This document shows, in pieces, positions 44,762 to 53,672 of a DNA stretch of 64,000 nt. Each line of letters opens with the position of its first letter. The first letter of the stretch is position 1. The translations under genes and the position numbers were made by a program. The stretch covers positions 131,015 to 195,014 of the forward strand of contig JAECRO010000001.1 of the NCBI GenBank assembly GCA_016000195.1, given 5' to 3'. The notes under the pieces were generated by a model. That model was given only the letters and a program-made list of their open reading frames with translations, was not told the origin of the DNA and did no database searches. The DNA is from Burkholderiales bacterium. GTDB taxonomy: Bacteria; Pseudomonadota; Gammaproteobacteria; Burkholderiales; Burkholderiaceae_C.

Positions 44762-45892
44762 TCAGTTCAGGGCTGATTTTTTGCCATCTTTGTATACATA
44801 CAGGGTGATGGCCGGATTCTTCAACTCGCCATTGGGCTCGAACGCGATCGTGGTGGTAACACCCTTGTAGTTCGACTTGATCAATTCAGGCGTGTAAACC
44901 TTTGGGTCGGTCGAATTGGCGCGTTTCATCGCGTCAACCAGAACAAAGGTGGCATCGTAGGTGTACGGGCTGTAAACCTGGAACTGGTTGGGGTACTTGG
45001 CGTCGTAACGCTTTTTCCAGGCTTCGCCGCCTGGCATTTTGGCGAGTGATGCACCGCCTTCGGCACAAACCACATTGCCGACAGTCTTGGCGCCAGCAGC
45101 CAGCTTGGCAAGCTCGGCGGTGCAGATGCCGTCACCGCCAAAATACTTGACGTTGCTCATGCCGAGCTGCTCCATCTGGCGCAACATCGGGCCACCCTGG
45201 GGGTCCATGCCGCCGAAGAAAATCGCATCGGGGCTCTTGGATTTGACAGCGGTCAGGATCGCCATGAAGTCAGTCGCCTTGTCGGTGGTGTACTGCTCAT
45301 CCACAACCGTCATGCCCTTGGCAATGGCGGTCTTCTTGAACACTTCAGCGACGCCCTGACCGTAGGCGGTACGGTCGTCGATGATCGCGACTTTTTTCAG
45401 TTTCAGTGCATCAGCGGCATAAAAAGCCAGACCAGCGCCCAGCGCATTGTCATTGGCAATGATGCGGTAGGTGGTTTTGTAGCCGGGCTTCGTCAGGCTG
45501 GGGTTGGTGGCAGCGCCGGTCACCATGGGAATGCCGCAGTCGTTGTAAACCTTGGAAGCAGGAATGGTGGTGCCCGAGTTCAAATGACCGACCACGCCGG
45601 CCACTTTGGAATCGCACAGTTTTTGTGCGACTGCCGTGCCCTGTTTTGGGTCGGCGGCATCGTCTTCAGCCACCAGTTCAAATTTGATTTTTTTACCGCC
45701 GATGACGATGTTTTGAGTGTTCAGCTCTTCAATGGCCATGCGGGCGCCATTTTCATTGTCTTTGCCGTAGTGGGCCTGCGATCCGGACATGGGTGCCACA
45801 TGACCGATTTTCACGACAGCATCCTGAGCTGAAGCCAGGCCTGCCACCATCGCAAGGGTTGCCACTACTGTCAATTTCAATTTCATCTGCAT
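44762..45892 (-). CDS. livJ: Branched-chain amino acid ABC transporter, periplasmic binding protein
   Basis: The 376-residue protein has a Sec signal peptide (MQMKLKLTVVATLAMVAGLASAQDAV) and the Leu/Ile/Val-binding fold: KIGHVAPMSGSQAHYGKDNENGARMAIEELNTQNIVIGGKKIKFELVAEDDAADPKQGTAVAQKLCD, VVGHLNSGTTIPASKVY, AIIDDRTAYGQGVAEVF. It captures branched-chain or related amino acids. No liv permease or ATPase genes are adjacent, so it is an orphan binding protein here. GGAG lies 7 bases before the ATG at 45892, supporting this start over the ATG two codons later. A strong terminator follows. Confidence 0.94.
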   Translation of the reverse strand: MQMKLKLTVVATLAMVAGLASAQDAVVKIGHVAPMSGSQAHYGKDNENGARMAIEELNTQNIVIGGKKIKFELVAEDDAADPKQGTAVAQKLCDSKVAGVVGHLNSGTTIPASKVYNDCGIPMVTGAATNPSLTKPGYKTTYRIIANDNALGAGLAFYAADALKLKKVAIIDDRTAYGQGVAEVFKKTAIAKGMTVVDEQYTTDKATDFMAILTAVKSKSPDAIFFGGMDPQGGPMLRQMEQLGMSNVKYFGGDGICTAELAKLAAGAKTVGNVVCAEGGASLAKMPGGEAWKKRYDAKYPNQFQVYSPYTYDATFVLVDAMKRANSTDPKVYTPELIKSNYKGVTTTIAFEPNGELKNPAITLYVYKDGKKSALN

Positions 45893-46054
45893 AAAAACAC
45901 TCCGGTTAGGAAATTACCTGTGAAGGTTGAGAACATTTTTTTAACTCAACGGGGCAGAACATAACGCAATTTTTAGGCCTGCACCATAGCAACGTCCCTG
46001 GATTCGCTTTGATGAGAGGGTTTGCCCTGACAAAGCATTATTGACTGTGAAAAC

Positions 46055-46080
46055 AAGTGTCGTGATGCATCACGATACTT
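46055..46080 (-). terminator. 26-bp palindrome at the end of the pepA-holC operon
   Basis: AAGTGTCGTGATG-CATCACGATACTT is a palindrome with one mismatched pair, overlapping the stop codon of the last operon gene. On the minus strand it is followed by GTTTTCAC. It may be a weak terminator; alternatively it could be a dimeric regulator site in front of the livJ-type gene. Confidence 0.45.
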
Positions 46081-46417
46081 CCTGTTTCAGGTTTTCCGAT
46101 TGCCCCGGAAATGCCGGCGACTCCTGCTCGAAAGCCTGGCTCACGGATTCACGCACCACCAGTTCCACTTCTTCCCGAAGACGCGGCAGAAGGGCATCGG
46201 TATGCTCCAGAATCAACTGCTCAATGGCCTCATGCAAACGCCTGTCCAGCACCAGTTCTATGCGCTGCAGCACGCGCTGAACCATCAATTCCGCCATTTC
46301 AGATGACATCTTGCCCTGTGCAATGCCGCCACTGGATGGCGCTTCAGAAACTGGCACCGGATGGACGATCTCGGTCAGCGTAGGCACATCAGCCGGTGGT
46401 CCCGTCAGGCTGCTCAT
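46070..46417 (-). CDS. Small acidic protein of unknown function, holC-linked
   Basis: The 115-residue protein begins MSSLTGPPADVPTLTEIVHPVPVSEAPSSGG and has a long amphipathic helical part MSSEMAELMVQRVLQRIELVLDRRLHEAIEQLILEHTDALLPRLREEVELVVRESVSQAFEQE. It has no signal peptide or membrane segment. I do not recognise a characterised family; the helical part could mediate oligomerisation. Its ATG overlaps the holC stop by four bases, so it is co-translated with DNA polymerase chi and pepA. Confidence 0.75.
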   Translation of the reverse strand: MSSLTGPPADVPTLTEIVHPVPVSEAPSSGGIAQGKMSSEMAELMVQRVLQRIELVLDRRLHEAIEQLILEHTDALLPRLREEVELVVRESVSQAFEQESPAFPGQSENLKQEVS

Positions 46418-46854
46418 GCTGCGCCTGCGGCCCTGCTGGCAAGGTCATGTCTTTTCAGGGTGTAGCCGTGTGCAGCGTAATGCTTCCAGCGGTCACGCCC
46501 GCTCCGGACATCCTCTGGGTGTAACGAAACCAGTTCAATGAGCCGCTCGAACCCTTCATACCCGTCAGGCACGCCTTGCCCCAGGTTCACCAGGATTTCA
46601 CGATCCGCGCAATCGGCCAGCGAGACCGACAGCACGACGGGCGTGGCCGCCAGTGTGGCGGGCGGCGCCATGGAAGTGCAGTGCGGCACAAACTCCGTCG
46701 CCGAAAAACTCCAAAGCAGCGCATCAAGTTCAGCCAGCACTTCAGCCTCGGCGGTTACGGCTACCCTGGCGCCGCTGAGATAGGCCTTGCGCAGCAAACG
46801 ACAGCTGTAAGCCAGCTTGTCGGGTACATTGAAATGAAAGGCAATGTCGGTCAT
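46414..46854 (-). CDS. holC: DNA polymerase III subunit chi
   Basis: The start is at MTDIAFHFNVPDKLAYSCRLLRKAYLSGARVAVTAEAEVLAELDALLWSFSATEFVPH, the canonical HolC N-terminus, 51 codons inside the track ORF. The FSATEFVPH and GYEGFERLIELVSLHPEDVRSGRDRWKHYAAHGYTLKRHDLA segments complete the fold (146 residues). Chi links the clamp loader to single-strand binding protein at the fork. The pepA-holC order is widespread in proteobacteria. Four-base overlaps exist on both sides. Confidence 0.93.
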   Translation of the reverse strand: MTDIAFHFNVPDKLAYSCRLLRKAYLSGARVAVTAEAEVLAELDALLWSFSATEFVPHCTSMAPPATLAATPVVLSVSLADCADREILVNLGQGVPDGYEGFERLIELVSLHPEDVRSGRDRWKHYAAHGYTLKRHDLASRAAGAA

Positions 46855-48371
46855 GCTCGGGTTTTGGCAGCGGGTGTACTTTTTCTGGCGGGCCTGGCTT
46901 TGGAGCTTGCTTTTGCGGGTTCGGCTGCCAGCACCTGGCCAAGCAGATAGTCGATCAGCAACGGCACAGGGCGGCCGGTTGCACCTTTGGCGAGACCGCT
47001 TTTCCACGCTGTACCGGCAATGTCCAGGTGCGCCCAGGCAAAGTCTGCGGCAAAGCGCTGCAGGAACTTGGCCGCAGTGACCGCGCCGCCCGCACGTCCG
47101 GCCACATTGGCAACATCGGCAAAATTGGTTTTGAGGCCTTCTGCATAGTCGTCATCCAGCGGCATCTTCCAGCACAGATCGAGCGAGGATTCACCCGCCC
47201 TGGACAGGGATTCGGCCAGGGCTTCGTTATTGGAAAACAGTCCGCTGCGCACACCGCCCAGCGCCACCACACAAGCCCCGGTCAGCGTGGCAATGTCAAC
47301 AACGGCCCTGGGCTTGAAGCGGGCGGCATAGGTCAGCGCATCGCACAGCACCAGCCGCCCTTCTGCATCGGTGTTCAGGATTTCAATGGTCTGGCCGCTC
47401 ATGCTGGTAACTACGTCGCCGGGCTTGATGGCGCGGTCGCCGGGCATGTTTTCGCAAGCCGGAATCAGCCCCACCACATTGAGCGCCGGCTGCAACTCGG
47501 CCAGCGCCCGGAAAGTGCCGAGCACGCTGGCGGCGCCGCACATGTCGAACTTCATCTCGTCCATCTCGGCCGCCGGCTTGATCGAGATGCCGCCGGTGTC
47601 AAAGGTGATTCCCTTGCCGATCAGCACCACCGGCGCTTGTGCCTTGGCAGCGCCTTCGTAGCGCAGCACAATGAAACGCAAGGGCTCGGCCGCGCCTTGC
47701 GCAACCGCCAGGAAGGCACCCATGCCAAGTTTTTCAATCTCCTTGTGGCCCAGCACCTCTGTCTTGATAAACGGCAGTTTTCCGAGTTCCTTGGCCGCGC
47801 CTGCGAGCAGGACCGGCGTGGCATGGTTGGCCGGCCGATTGGCCCACTCCTTGGCCAGATCAATTCCCTTGACCAGGCCGATGGCTTTGTCAAACCCGGC
47901 CTGCGCATTGGCAAGGCTGTCCACTGCCACCAGCACCTGCTGCAGTTTTGCGGCAACGGGCTTGGATTTAGTCGTGGTGTAGGTGTAAGACGCCTCGGCG
48001 CAAGCCACGACGGCGGCGCGCACGGACTCGGACTGCAGGGCGTTAAGCGCACTGAGGCAAAGCACGGCGCGCTCGGCATTGCTGGTCTTCAAGTCACCCA
48101 TGGCGGCATTGACAGCTGTCCGGATATTTTTGGGGCTGGCGTCGCCTGCCCCAACCAGCACGACCCGTGTGGCCGCAATGCCCGGCACCCGGTAGGCATT
48201 GAGCAGTTTGCCCGGCTTGACCTCCAGATCGCCCGACTTGATGGCCAGCGCGGCAAGCAGCGACAAGGCGTCGTCACCAGCGGTCAGGCCTTCGGGCACA
48301 AGCATGATCAGTGCATCGGCTTTTTCGCTGCAAATAAGGGTGCGGGTCAGGTTTTTAAGTTCAAAGTCCAT
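46851..48371 (-). CDS. pepA: Leucyl aminopeptidase (cytosol aminopeptidase, M17)
   Basis: The C-terminal catalytic domain has VLIGKGITFDTGGISIKPAAEMDEMKFDMCGAASVLG and the signature NTDAEGRLVLCDAL, with the two-metal ligands (Lys, Asp, Asp, Glu) and the catalytic Arg of NTDAEGR. The N-terminal domain (ELKNLTRTLICSEKADALIMLVPEG) is the usual macro-like fold. At 506 residues it has family length, with a basic C-terminal tail. It hydrolyses N-terminal residues of peptides in the cytoplasm. It heads the pepA-holC operon and is divergent from lptF. Confidence 0.96.
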   Translation of the reverse strand: MDFELKNLTRTLICSEKADALIMLVPEGLTAGDDALSLLAALAIKSGDLEVKPGKLLNAYRVPGIAATRVVLVGAGDASPKNIRTAVNAAMGDLKTSNAERAVLCLSALNALQSESVRAAVVACAEASYTYTTTKSKPVAAKLQQVLVAVDSLANAQAGFDKAIGLVKGIDLAKEWANRPANHATPVLLAGAAKELGKLPFIKTEVLGHKEIEKLGMGAFLAVAQGAAEPLRFIVLRYEGAAKAQAPVVLIGKGITFDTGGISIKPAAEMDEMKFDMCGAASVLGTFRALAELQPALNVVGLIPACENMPGDRAIKPGDVVTSMSGQTIEILNTDAEGRLVLCDALTYAARFKPRAVVDIATLTGACVVALGGVRSGLFSNNEALAESLSRAGESSLDLCWKMPLDDDYAEGLKTNFADVANVAGRAGGAVTAAKFLQRFAADFAWAHLDIAGTAWKSGLAKGATGRPVPLLIDYLLGQVLAAEPAKASSKARPARKSTPAAKTRA

Positions 48372-48444
48372 AATTCAGGGTTCAGGGTCCGGTTGAAAAA
48401 CCAGCTTACACAAAATAAAGCCAAGCAAGGCAGCAATTCAGTCA

Positions 48445-49566
48445 ATGTTATTCCAATCTTCAATTCGCAAGGAATTGGCGCGCACTTTTGGCGCCACCCT
48501 GGTGGTGCTCATCACCATCGTCATGACCATCGTGCTGATTCGCACGCTTGGCCAGGCTTCGCGCGGCACCATCAGCCCGCAGGATGTGATGCTCTACATG
48601 GCTTATTCCGTCCTCGGGCGCTTGCCAACCATCCTGACGCTCGCGCTGTTCATTGCCATGGTCAGCACCCTGACGCGCATGTACCGCGACAGTGAAATGG
48701 TGGTGTGGTTTACCAGCGGCCAGGGGCTGGCCGGCTTTTTGCGCCCGCTGTTTCACTTTGCCTGGCCGGTGCTGCTGGTCATTGCCCTGATGGCGCTGTT
48801 TGTCTGGCCCTGGACCAACCAGCAGACCCGGGACATGCAAAGCCGCTACCAGCAACGTGGCGACCTGGACCGCATTACACCCGGCGTGTTCCAGGAATCC
48901 TCCAGCGGCAGCCGCGTGTTTTTCATCGACCGCGATCTGGCGGGCGAACAAGCCAGCAACAACGTGTTTATTGCCGCCACCGAAAAAGGCAAAAACTCAG
49001 TCACCACCGCGCAATCAGGCCGGATCGAAAGCCGTAGCAACGCCCAGTTCCTGATGCTGTCCAACGGCCAGCGGCTTGAAAATGAGATCGGAAAATCGGC
49101 GCTCAAGATCAGCGACTTTGAAGAATATGGCGTCAAAACCAGCGCTTCCGGCCTGCCTGGAGAAGCCTCGACCGAGGCCAAGCTGCTGTCCAGCCGCGCA
49201 CTGATCAAAAACCCCACGCGCAGCAACCTGGGCGAGCTGGCATGGCGGCTTGGGCTGGCACTGTCAGCCATCAACTTTGTGGTTCTGGCGCTGGCGCTGG
49301 CCAGCGTGAATCCCCGGGGCGGCCGCAGCGGCAACATGATTTTTGTCATGCTGGCCTTCGTGGTTTACAACAACCTGGTCAATCTGGGCCAAAGCTGGGT
49401 CTTTGTCGGACTGGTCGGTTTCGGCCATCTGCTGCTGGCCCTGCATGGCGGCGTCCTGCTGCTCGGGCTGGCCTGGCTGGCCAAGCGGCACACGCACTGG
49501 AGCTTCAGGCGCAAGCACCCGCGGTGGCTTGCACCGCTTGCGCTACGTGCCGGGAGCGCATCATGA
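48445..49566 (+). CDS. lptF: LPS export ABC transporter permease LptF
   Basis: MLFQSSIRKELARTFGATLVVLITIVMTIVLIRTLGQASRGTISPQDVMLYMAYSVLGRLPTIL is the LptF N-terminus. Three N-terminal and three C-terminal membrane segments surround a periplasmic beta-jellyroll (RDMQSRYQQRGDLDRITPGVFQESSSGSRVFFIDRD). Together with LptG and LptB it extracts lipopolysaccharide from the inner membrane. The stop overlaps the lptG start (ATGA). Confidence 0.95.
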   Translation: MLFQSSIRKELARTFGATLVVLITIVMTIVLIRTLGQASRGTISPQDVMLYMAYSVLGRLPTILTLALFIAMVSTLTRMYRDSEMVVWFTSGQGLAGFLRPLFHFAWPVLLVIALMALFVWPWTNQQTRDMQSRYQQRGDLDRITPGVFQESSSGSRVFFIDRDLAGEQASNNVFIAATEKGKNSVTTAQSGRIESRSNAQFLMLSNGQRLENEIGKSALKISDFEEYGVKTSASGLPGEASTEAKLLSSRALIKNPTRSNLGELAWRLGLALSAINFVVLALALASVNPRGGRSGNMIFVMLAFVVYNNLVNLGQSWVFVGLVGFGHLLLALHGGVLLLGLAWLAKRHTHWSFRRKHPRWLAPLALRAGSAS

Positions 49567-50702
49567 AAACCGTACGCCGCCTGATTTACGGTGAAGTCCT
49601 GAGCTCGATTGCGTTGGTGGCGCTGGGCTTTTTGGCACTGTTCTTCTTTTTCGACCTGGTTGATGAACTGCAATACCTCGGCAAGAACAGCGGCATCGGG
49701 GACAGCATTTACCAGATCAGGCATGCATTGCTGTATGTTGCACTCCTGATTCCGAATCACCTGTATGAACTGCTGCCGATTTCCGTGCTGATTGGCACTA
49801 TTTTTGTCATGGCGCGTCTGGCCCAGAGTTCGGAATACACGATTTTGCGCACCAGCGGACTGGGCCCCTGGCGCGCGCTCAACCTGCTGCTGTGGCTTGG
49901 CGCCTTCTTCGTGGCACTGAGCTTTGTGGTGGGCGACTACATTGCCCCCGCCAGCGAGCGTGCCGCCCAACTGCTCAAGGCGCGCTACCAGAGCAAGATC
50001 ACGGTCGGCCAGACGGGTGCCTGGCTGAAGGAAAAACAGGCCAACAACAACTTCATCGTCAACGTCAATGAACTGTCGCCTGACAACGAAATGCATGGCG
50101 TCCGTATTTACGAATTCAACAGCAAAGGGCGGATCGTATCGACCACCGAAGCACCTGTGGCGGTATTTTCATTCGATGCCGCCTGGCTGCTGCGCAATGT
50201 CACGCACACCGAGTTTGACGTGACGAATGCCGCGAATGGCGCTGGCGCGTCCCCGCAGCAGGTCAAAGTCAACCGTACCGTTGTTGACAGCTTTCGCTGG
50301 CCCACGGAAATCAGTACGGAAATGGTGTCCGTGGCACTGCTCAAGCCCGAACGCATGGCAACCCTTGACCTCTTCAATTACATTCGCCACCTTGAGGCCA
50401 ATGGCCAGACATCCCAGCGCTATGAAATTGAGTTCTGGAGAAAGGTGTTCTACCCGCTCAGCTGCCTGGTCATGGTCATGCTGGCCCTGCCCTTTGCCTA
50501 CCTGCATTTCCGCTCTGGCGGCATCACGGGCTATGTGTTTGCCGGCGTGATGATCGGCATCAGTTTTTTCCTGCTCAACAACGTGTTCGGCTTCATCGGC
50601 AACCTGCGCAGCTGGCAGCCCTGGCTGGCAGCGGCAACCCCCGGGCTGATCTACATGGCTGTTTCCATGGGCGCGTTCGGCTGGCTGGTGCTCAAACGCT
50701 GA
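49563..50702 (+). CDS. lptG: LPS export ABC transporter permease LptG
   Basis: The start is at MKTVRRLIYGEVLSSIALVALGFLALFFFFDLVDELQYLG, overlapping the lptF stop; the longer track ORF is an out-of-frame extension into lptF. The 379-residue protein has the LptG features VRIYEFNSKGRI in the periplasmic domain, SQRYEIEFWRKVFYPLSCLVMVMLALPFAYLHFRSGGITGYVFAGVMIGISFFLLNNVFGFIGNL and terminal membrane helices. It is the partner of LptF in the export complex. Confidence 0.95.
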   Translation: MKTVRRLIYGEVLSSIALVALGFLALFFFFDLVDELQYLGKNSGIGDSIYQIRHALLYVALLIPNHLYELLPISVLIGTIFVMARLAQSSEYTILRTSGLGPWRALNLLLWLGAFFVALSFVVGDYIAPASERAAQLLKARYQSKITVGQTGAWLKEKQANNNFIVNVNELSPDNEMHGVRIYEFNSKGRIVSTTEAPVAVFSFDAAWLLRNVTHTEFDVTNAANGAGASPQQVKVNRTVVDSFRWPTEISTEMVSVALLKPERMATLDLFNYIRHLEANGQTSQRYEIEFWRKVFYPLSCLVMVMLALPFAYLHFRSGGITGYVFAGVMIGISFFLLNNVFGFIGNLRSWQPWLAAATPGLIYMAVSMGAFGWLVLKR

Positions 50703-50738
50703 CCCGCACCCTCCTCCACAGCCCCACCTTTTTAGCCG

Positions 50739-51116
50739 ATGACCTCCACACCCTCAGCGCTGCGCGGTATTGTCCTGTTTGCCCATGGTTCGCGCGACCC
50801 GCAGTGGCGCCTGCCGATTGAAGCCGTCGCCGGACAAATCAGCACCCGCCAGCCCGGCACTCTGGTGCGCTGCGCTTATCTGGAAATTTGCACGCCGTCC
50901 CTGCCCGAAGCCGCTGCCGATTTAATCGCCGAGGGCGCCCGCCATCTGAGGGTGTTTCCGCTTTTTCTCGGCGTCGGCAAACATGCCCGCGAAGACTTGC
51001 CGCTGCTGATCGGGCAAATCAGGGCAACGCACCCCGAGGTAAGCATTGAACTCCTGCCGGCCGCAGGCGAATATGAACAAATGACGACGCTGATGGCGGA
51101 TATTGCCGTCGCCTGA
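50739..51116 (+). CDS. CbiX/SirB-type small chelatase
   Basis: The 125-residue protein GIVLFAHGSRDPQWRLPIEAVAGQISTRQPGTLVRCAYLEICTPSLPEAAADLIAEGARHLRVFPLFLGVGKHAREDLPLLI has the CbiX half-size chelatase pattern. The metal-binding His residues are in AHGSRDP and GKHAREDLP. It should insert Co or Fe into sirohydrochlorin (siroheme or cobalamin synthesis). Its position directly before a CysB-type regulator fits a role in siroheme supply for sulfite reduction, an inference from context. Confidence 0.87.
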   Translation: MTSTPSALRGIVLFAHGSRDPQWRLPIEAVAGQISTRQPGTLVRCAYLEICTPSLPEAAADLIAEGARHLRVFPLFLGVGKHAREDLPLLIGQIRATHPEVSIELLPAAGEYEQMTTLMADIAVA

Positions 51117-51219
51117 GCCTGTGAACCACAGTGCCACGGCCGCGTGAAAACGCTGAGGGACAAGCCCGTCCTTATTGCATTAAAGGCATAATGAAATTAA
51201 CAATCATCATCAATTTCAT

Positions 51220-52164
51220 ATGAACCTGCATCAGTTCCGCTTTGTCCAGGAAGCCGTCCGCCGCAACCTGAACCTGACCGAAACCGCCCGGGCGCTGCAT
51301 ACCTCGCAGCCCGGCGTGTCCAAGGCCATCATCGAGCTTGAAGAAGAGCTGGGCGTGGAGATTTTCGCGCGCCATGGCAAACGCCTGAAGCGCGTGACAG
51401 AGCCCGGCGAACATGTGCTCAAAAGCATTGAGCTGATCATGCGGGAAGTCGGCAATTTGCGCCGCATCGGCGAGCAGTATTCCGCCCAGGACAGCGGCAC
51501 GCTGTCGATTGCCACCACGCACAGTCAGGCCCGCTACGTGCTGCCGCAGTCGATAGCCCGCCTGCGCGAAGCTTTTCCGAAAGTGAACGTCAGCCTGCAC
51601 CAGGGCTCACCCGATCAGGTGGCGCGCATGGTGCTGGACGAGGTCGCCGAGATCGGCATTGCCACGGAATCATTGAACCAGTACGACGACCTGGTCACGC
51701 TGCCCTGCTATGAATGGCAGCACATGCTGGTGATGCCACTGAGTCATCCCCTGGCCAGCAAGGAACACATCACGCTTGAAGACCTGGCGCTGGAGCCCCT
51801 GATTACCTACCACCCGTCGTTCAGCGGGCGCACCAAGGTGGACCAGGCCTTTGCCGCAAAGCACCTGCATCCGCGCATTGCCCTTGAAGCGATTGACGCC
51901 GATGTCATCAAGACCTATGTGCGCCTGGGGCTGGGCGTGGGCATCGTGGCCGAAATGGCGGTCAAGGAAGACGGCAGCAACAGCGACCTGATCGCCATAC
52001 CGGCCGGCGCCCTGTTTGGCATCAATATTGCCCGCGTGGCCTTCAAGCGCAGCGCCTACCTGCGCAATTTTGTCTACAAGTTTGCCGAACTGCTCAGCGA
52101 CAAGCTGAACCGCGACCTGATTGCCAAGGCCATGACGGGTCGCCTCAACGATGACGAGGTCTGA
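51220..52164 (+). CDS. cysB: CysB-family LysR-type transcriptional regulator
   Basis: MNLHQFRFVQEAVRRNLNLTETARALHTSQPGVSKAIIELEEELGVEIFARHGKRLKRVTEPG is the CysB-type winged-helix N-terminus. The effector domain has TTHSQARYVLPQSIARLREAFPKVNVSLHQGSPDQVARMVLDEVAEIGIATE, where the TTHTQARY-like motif binds O- or N-acetylserine or sulfate in CysB/Cbl. At 314 residues it has family length. It controls sulfur assimilation genes; whether it is CysB itself or a Cbl/Ssu-type paralog is not settled. The aminotransferase follows after two bases. Confidence 0.88.
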   Translation: MNLHQFRFVQEAVRRNLNLTETARALHTSQPGVSKAIIELEEELGVEIFARHGKRLKRVTEPGEHVLKSIELIMREVGNLRRIGEQYSAQDSGTLSIATTHSQARYVLPQSIARLREAFPKVNVSLHQGSPDQVARMVLDEVAEIGIATESLNQYDDLVTLPCYEWQHMLVMPLSHPLASKEHITLEDLALEPLITYHPSFSGRTKVDQAFAAKHLHPRIALEAIDADVIKTYVRLGLGVGIVAEMAVKEDGSNSDLIAIPAGALFGINIARVAFKRSAYLRNFVYKFAELLSDKLNRDLIAKAMTGRLNDDEV

Positions 52165-52166
52165 AC

Positions 52167-53363
52167 ATGCCAAACCACGACACCACGCCCACCGCCAGCG
52201 AAGCCCGCACACCCGCACTCAAGAGCAGGCTGCCGAAGGTTGGAACGACCATTTTTACCGTCATGTCAGCGCTGGCCTTTGACAAAGGCGCGGTCAATCT
52301 CGGCCAGGGCTTTCCTGATTTCGACTGCGACCCGCAACTGGTGAACGCCGTCACCGACGCCATGCAGCGCGGCCTGAACCAGTACCCGCCCATGACCGGC
52401 GTGCCGGTCCTGCGCGAAGCCGTTGCGGCCAAGCTGGCCGCCCTGTATGGCCACCGCTACGACCCCGGCAGCGAAATCACCATCACGGCAGGCGCCACGC
52501 AGGCCATCATCACCATCATCCTGGCCGTGGTGCATCCGGGCGATGAAGTCATCGTGCTGGAGCCGTGCTACGACAGCTATGTGCCCAATATCGAGCTGGC
52601 CGGCGGCACGGTGGTGCGCGTGCCCTTGACGCCGGGCACGTTCCGCCCCGATTTCGGGAAGATTGCAGCGGCCATCAGCCCCAGGACGCGCGCCATCATC
52701 GTCAATTCGCCGCACAACCCGAGCGCGACGGTCTGGAGCGAAGCCGACATGCTCAGGCTGCAGGAGATCCTGGCGCCAACCGATATTCTCCTGATCAGCG
52801 ACGAGGTGTATGAACACATGGTGTTTGACGCCGACCAGGGCCGGACGCACCAGAGCGCAGCCCGCTTTGCCGGACTGGCGGCGCGCGCCTTCATCGTCAG
52901 CAGCTTTGGCAAGACCTACCACGTCACCGGCTGGAAGGTCGGCTATGTGGCGGCGCCTGCCGCGCTGACGGCGGAGTTTCGCAAGGTCCACCAGTTCAAC
53001 GTGTTCACCGTGAACACGCCGGTGCAGCATGGCCTGGCAGCGTATATGGCTGATGACAGGCCGTATCTTGGACTGCCAGCGTTCTACCAGCGCAAGCGCG
53101 ACCTGTTCCGGGCCGGGCTGGCCAGCACCCGCTTCAAGCTGCGGCCCAGCGAAGGCAGTTATTTCCAGTGCGTGGACATTTCAGACGTCAGCGACCTGGG
53201 CGAAGCCGATTTCTGCCAATGGCTGACCACCGAGATCGGCGTGGCGGCGATTCCGCTGTCGGCGTTTTATGGCGACGGCTTCGACCAGCGGGTGGTGCGC
53301 TTTTGCTTTGCCAAAAAAGACGAGACGCTGAACCTGGCACTGGAGCGGCTGGCCAGACTGTAG
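52167..53363 (+). CDS. PLP-dependent aminotransferase, methionine aminotransferase-like
   Basis: The 398-residue class I/II aminotransferase shows VNLGQGFPDFDCDPQLVNAVTDAMQRGLNQYPPMTGVPVLREAVAAKLAALYG, NSPHNPSATVW, ISDEVYEHMVFD and SSFGKTYHVTGWKVGY with the PLP-binding Lys. These features, in particular the QYPPMxGVPxLR stretch, match the YbdL-type methionine/kynurenine aminotransferase group. It begins three bases after the regulator gene and is likely in the same operon. A role in methionine salvage would fit the sulfur regulator. Confidence 0.85.
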   Translation: MPNHDTTPTASEARTPALKSRLPKVGTTIFTVMSALAFDKGAVNLGQGFPDFDCDPQLVNAVTDAMQRGLNQYPPMTGVPVLREAVAAKLAALYGHRYDPGSEITITAGATQAIITIILAVVHPGDEVIVLEPCYDSYVPNIELAGGTVVRVPLTPGTFRPDFGKIAAAISPRTRAIIVNSPHNPSATVWSEADMLRLQEILAPTDILLISDEVYEHMVFDADQGRTHQSAARFAGLAARAFIVSSFGKTYHVTGWKVGYVAAPAALTAEFRKVHQFNVFTVNTPVQHGLAAYMADDRPYLGLPAFYQRKRDLFRAGLASTRFKLRPSEGSYFQCVDISDVSDLGEADFCQWLTTEIGVAAIPLSAFYGDGFDQRVVRFCFAKKDETLNLALERLARL

Positions 53364-53453
53364 GCAACTCCTGACGCCTTTACAAGCCGCTTTCCTGCTT
53401 GATGGCACCCTGCGCCAGGCAAGAATACAGGCATATAAAACAAGGAGTTTTCA

Positions 53454-53612
53454 ATGTCCATCTCGCTTATCCTGCTGATCATCCTGATCCTGATTCTGGT
53501 CGGCGCCCTGCCCACCTGGGGCCATAGCCGCAGCTGGGGTTATGGTCCGAGCGGCGGTATCGGCCTGGTGGTCATCATCCTGATCGTGCTGCTGCTGATG
53601 GGCCGAATCTAG
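53454..53612 (+). CDS. DUF3309 small membrane protein
   Basis: This 52-codon gene is missing from the ORF track: MSISLILLIILILILVGALPTWGHSRSWGYGPSGGIGLVVIILIVLLLMGRI. The two hydrophobic helices around WGHSRSWGYGPSGG are the DUF3309 signature. AAGGAG lies 6 bases before the ATG, an excellent site. The function is unknown; such proteins are thought to be stress-linked inner membrane peptides. A strong terminator follows. Confidence 0.92.
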   Translation: MSISLILLIILILILVGALPTWGHSRSWGYGPSGGIGLVVIILIVLLLMGRI

Positions 53613-53630
53613 CCATTGATTTGCACCATG

Positions 53631-53662
53631 AAAAAGGGCCTTGTTTTGACAAGGCCCTTTTT
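53631..53662. terminator. Bidirectional terminator between DUF3309 gene and hrpA
   Basis: AAAAAGGGCCTTG-TTTTGA-CAAGGCCCTTTTT is a perfect stem with A-tract and T-tract, so it can stop both the DUF3309 transcript and the convergent hrpA transcript. Confidence 0.92.
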
Positions 53663-53672
53663 CCGTTCCGCG

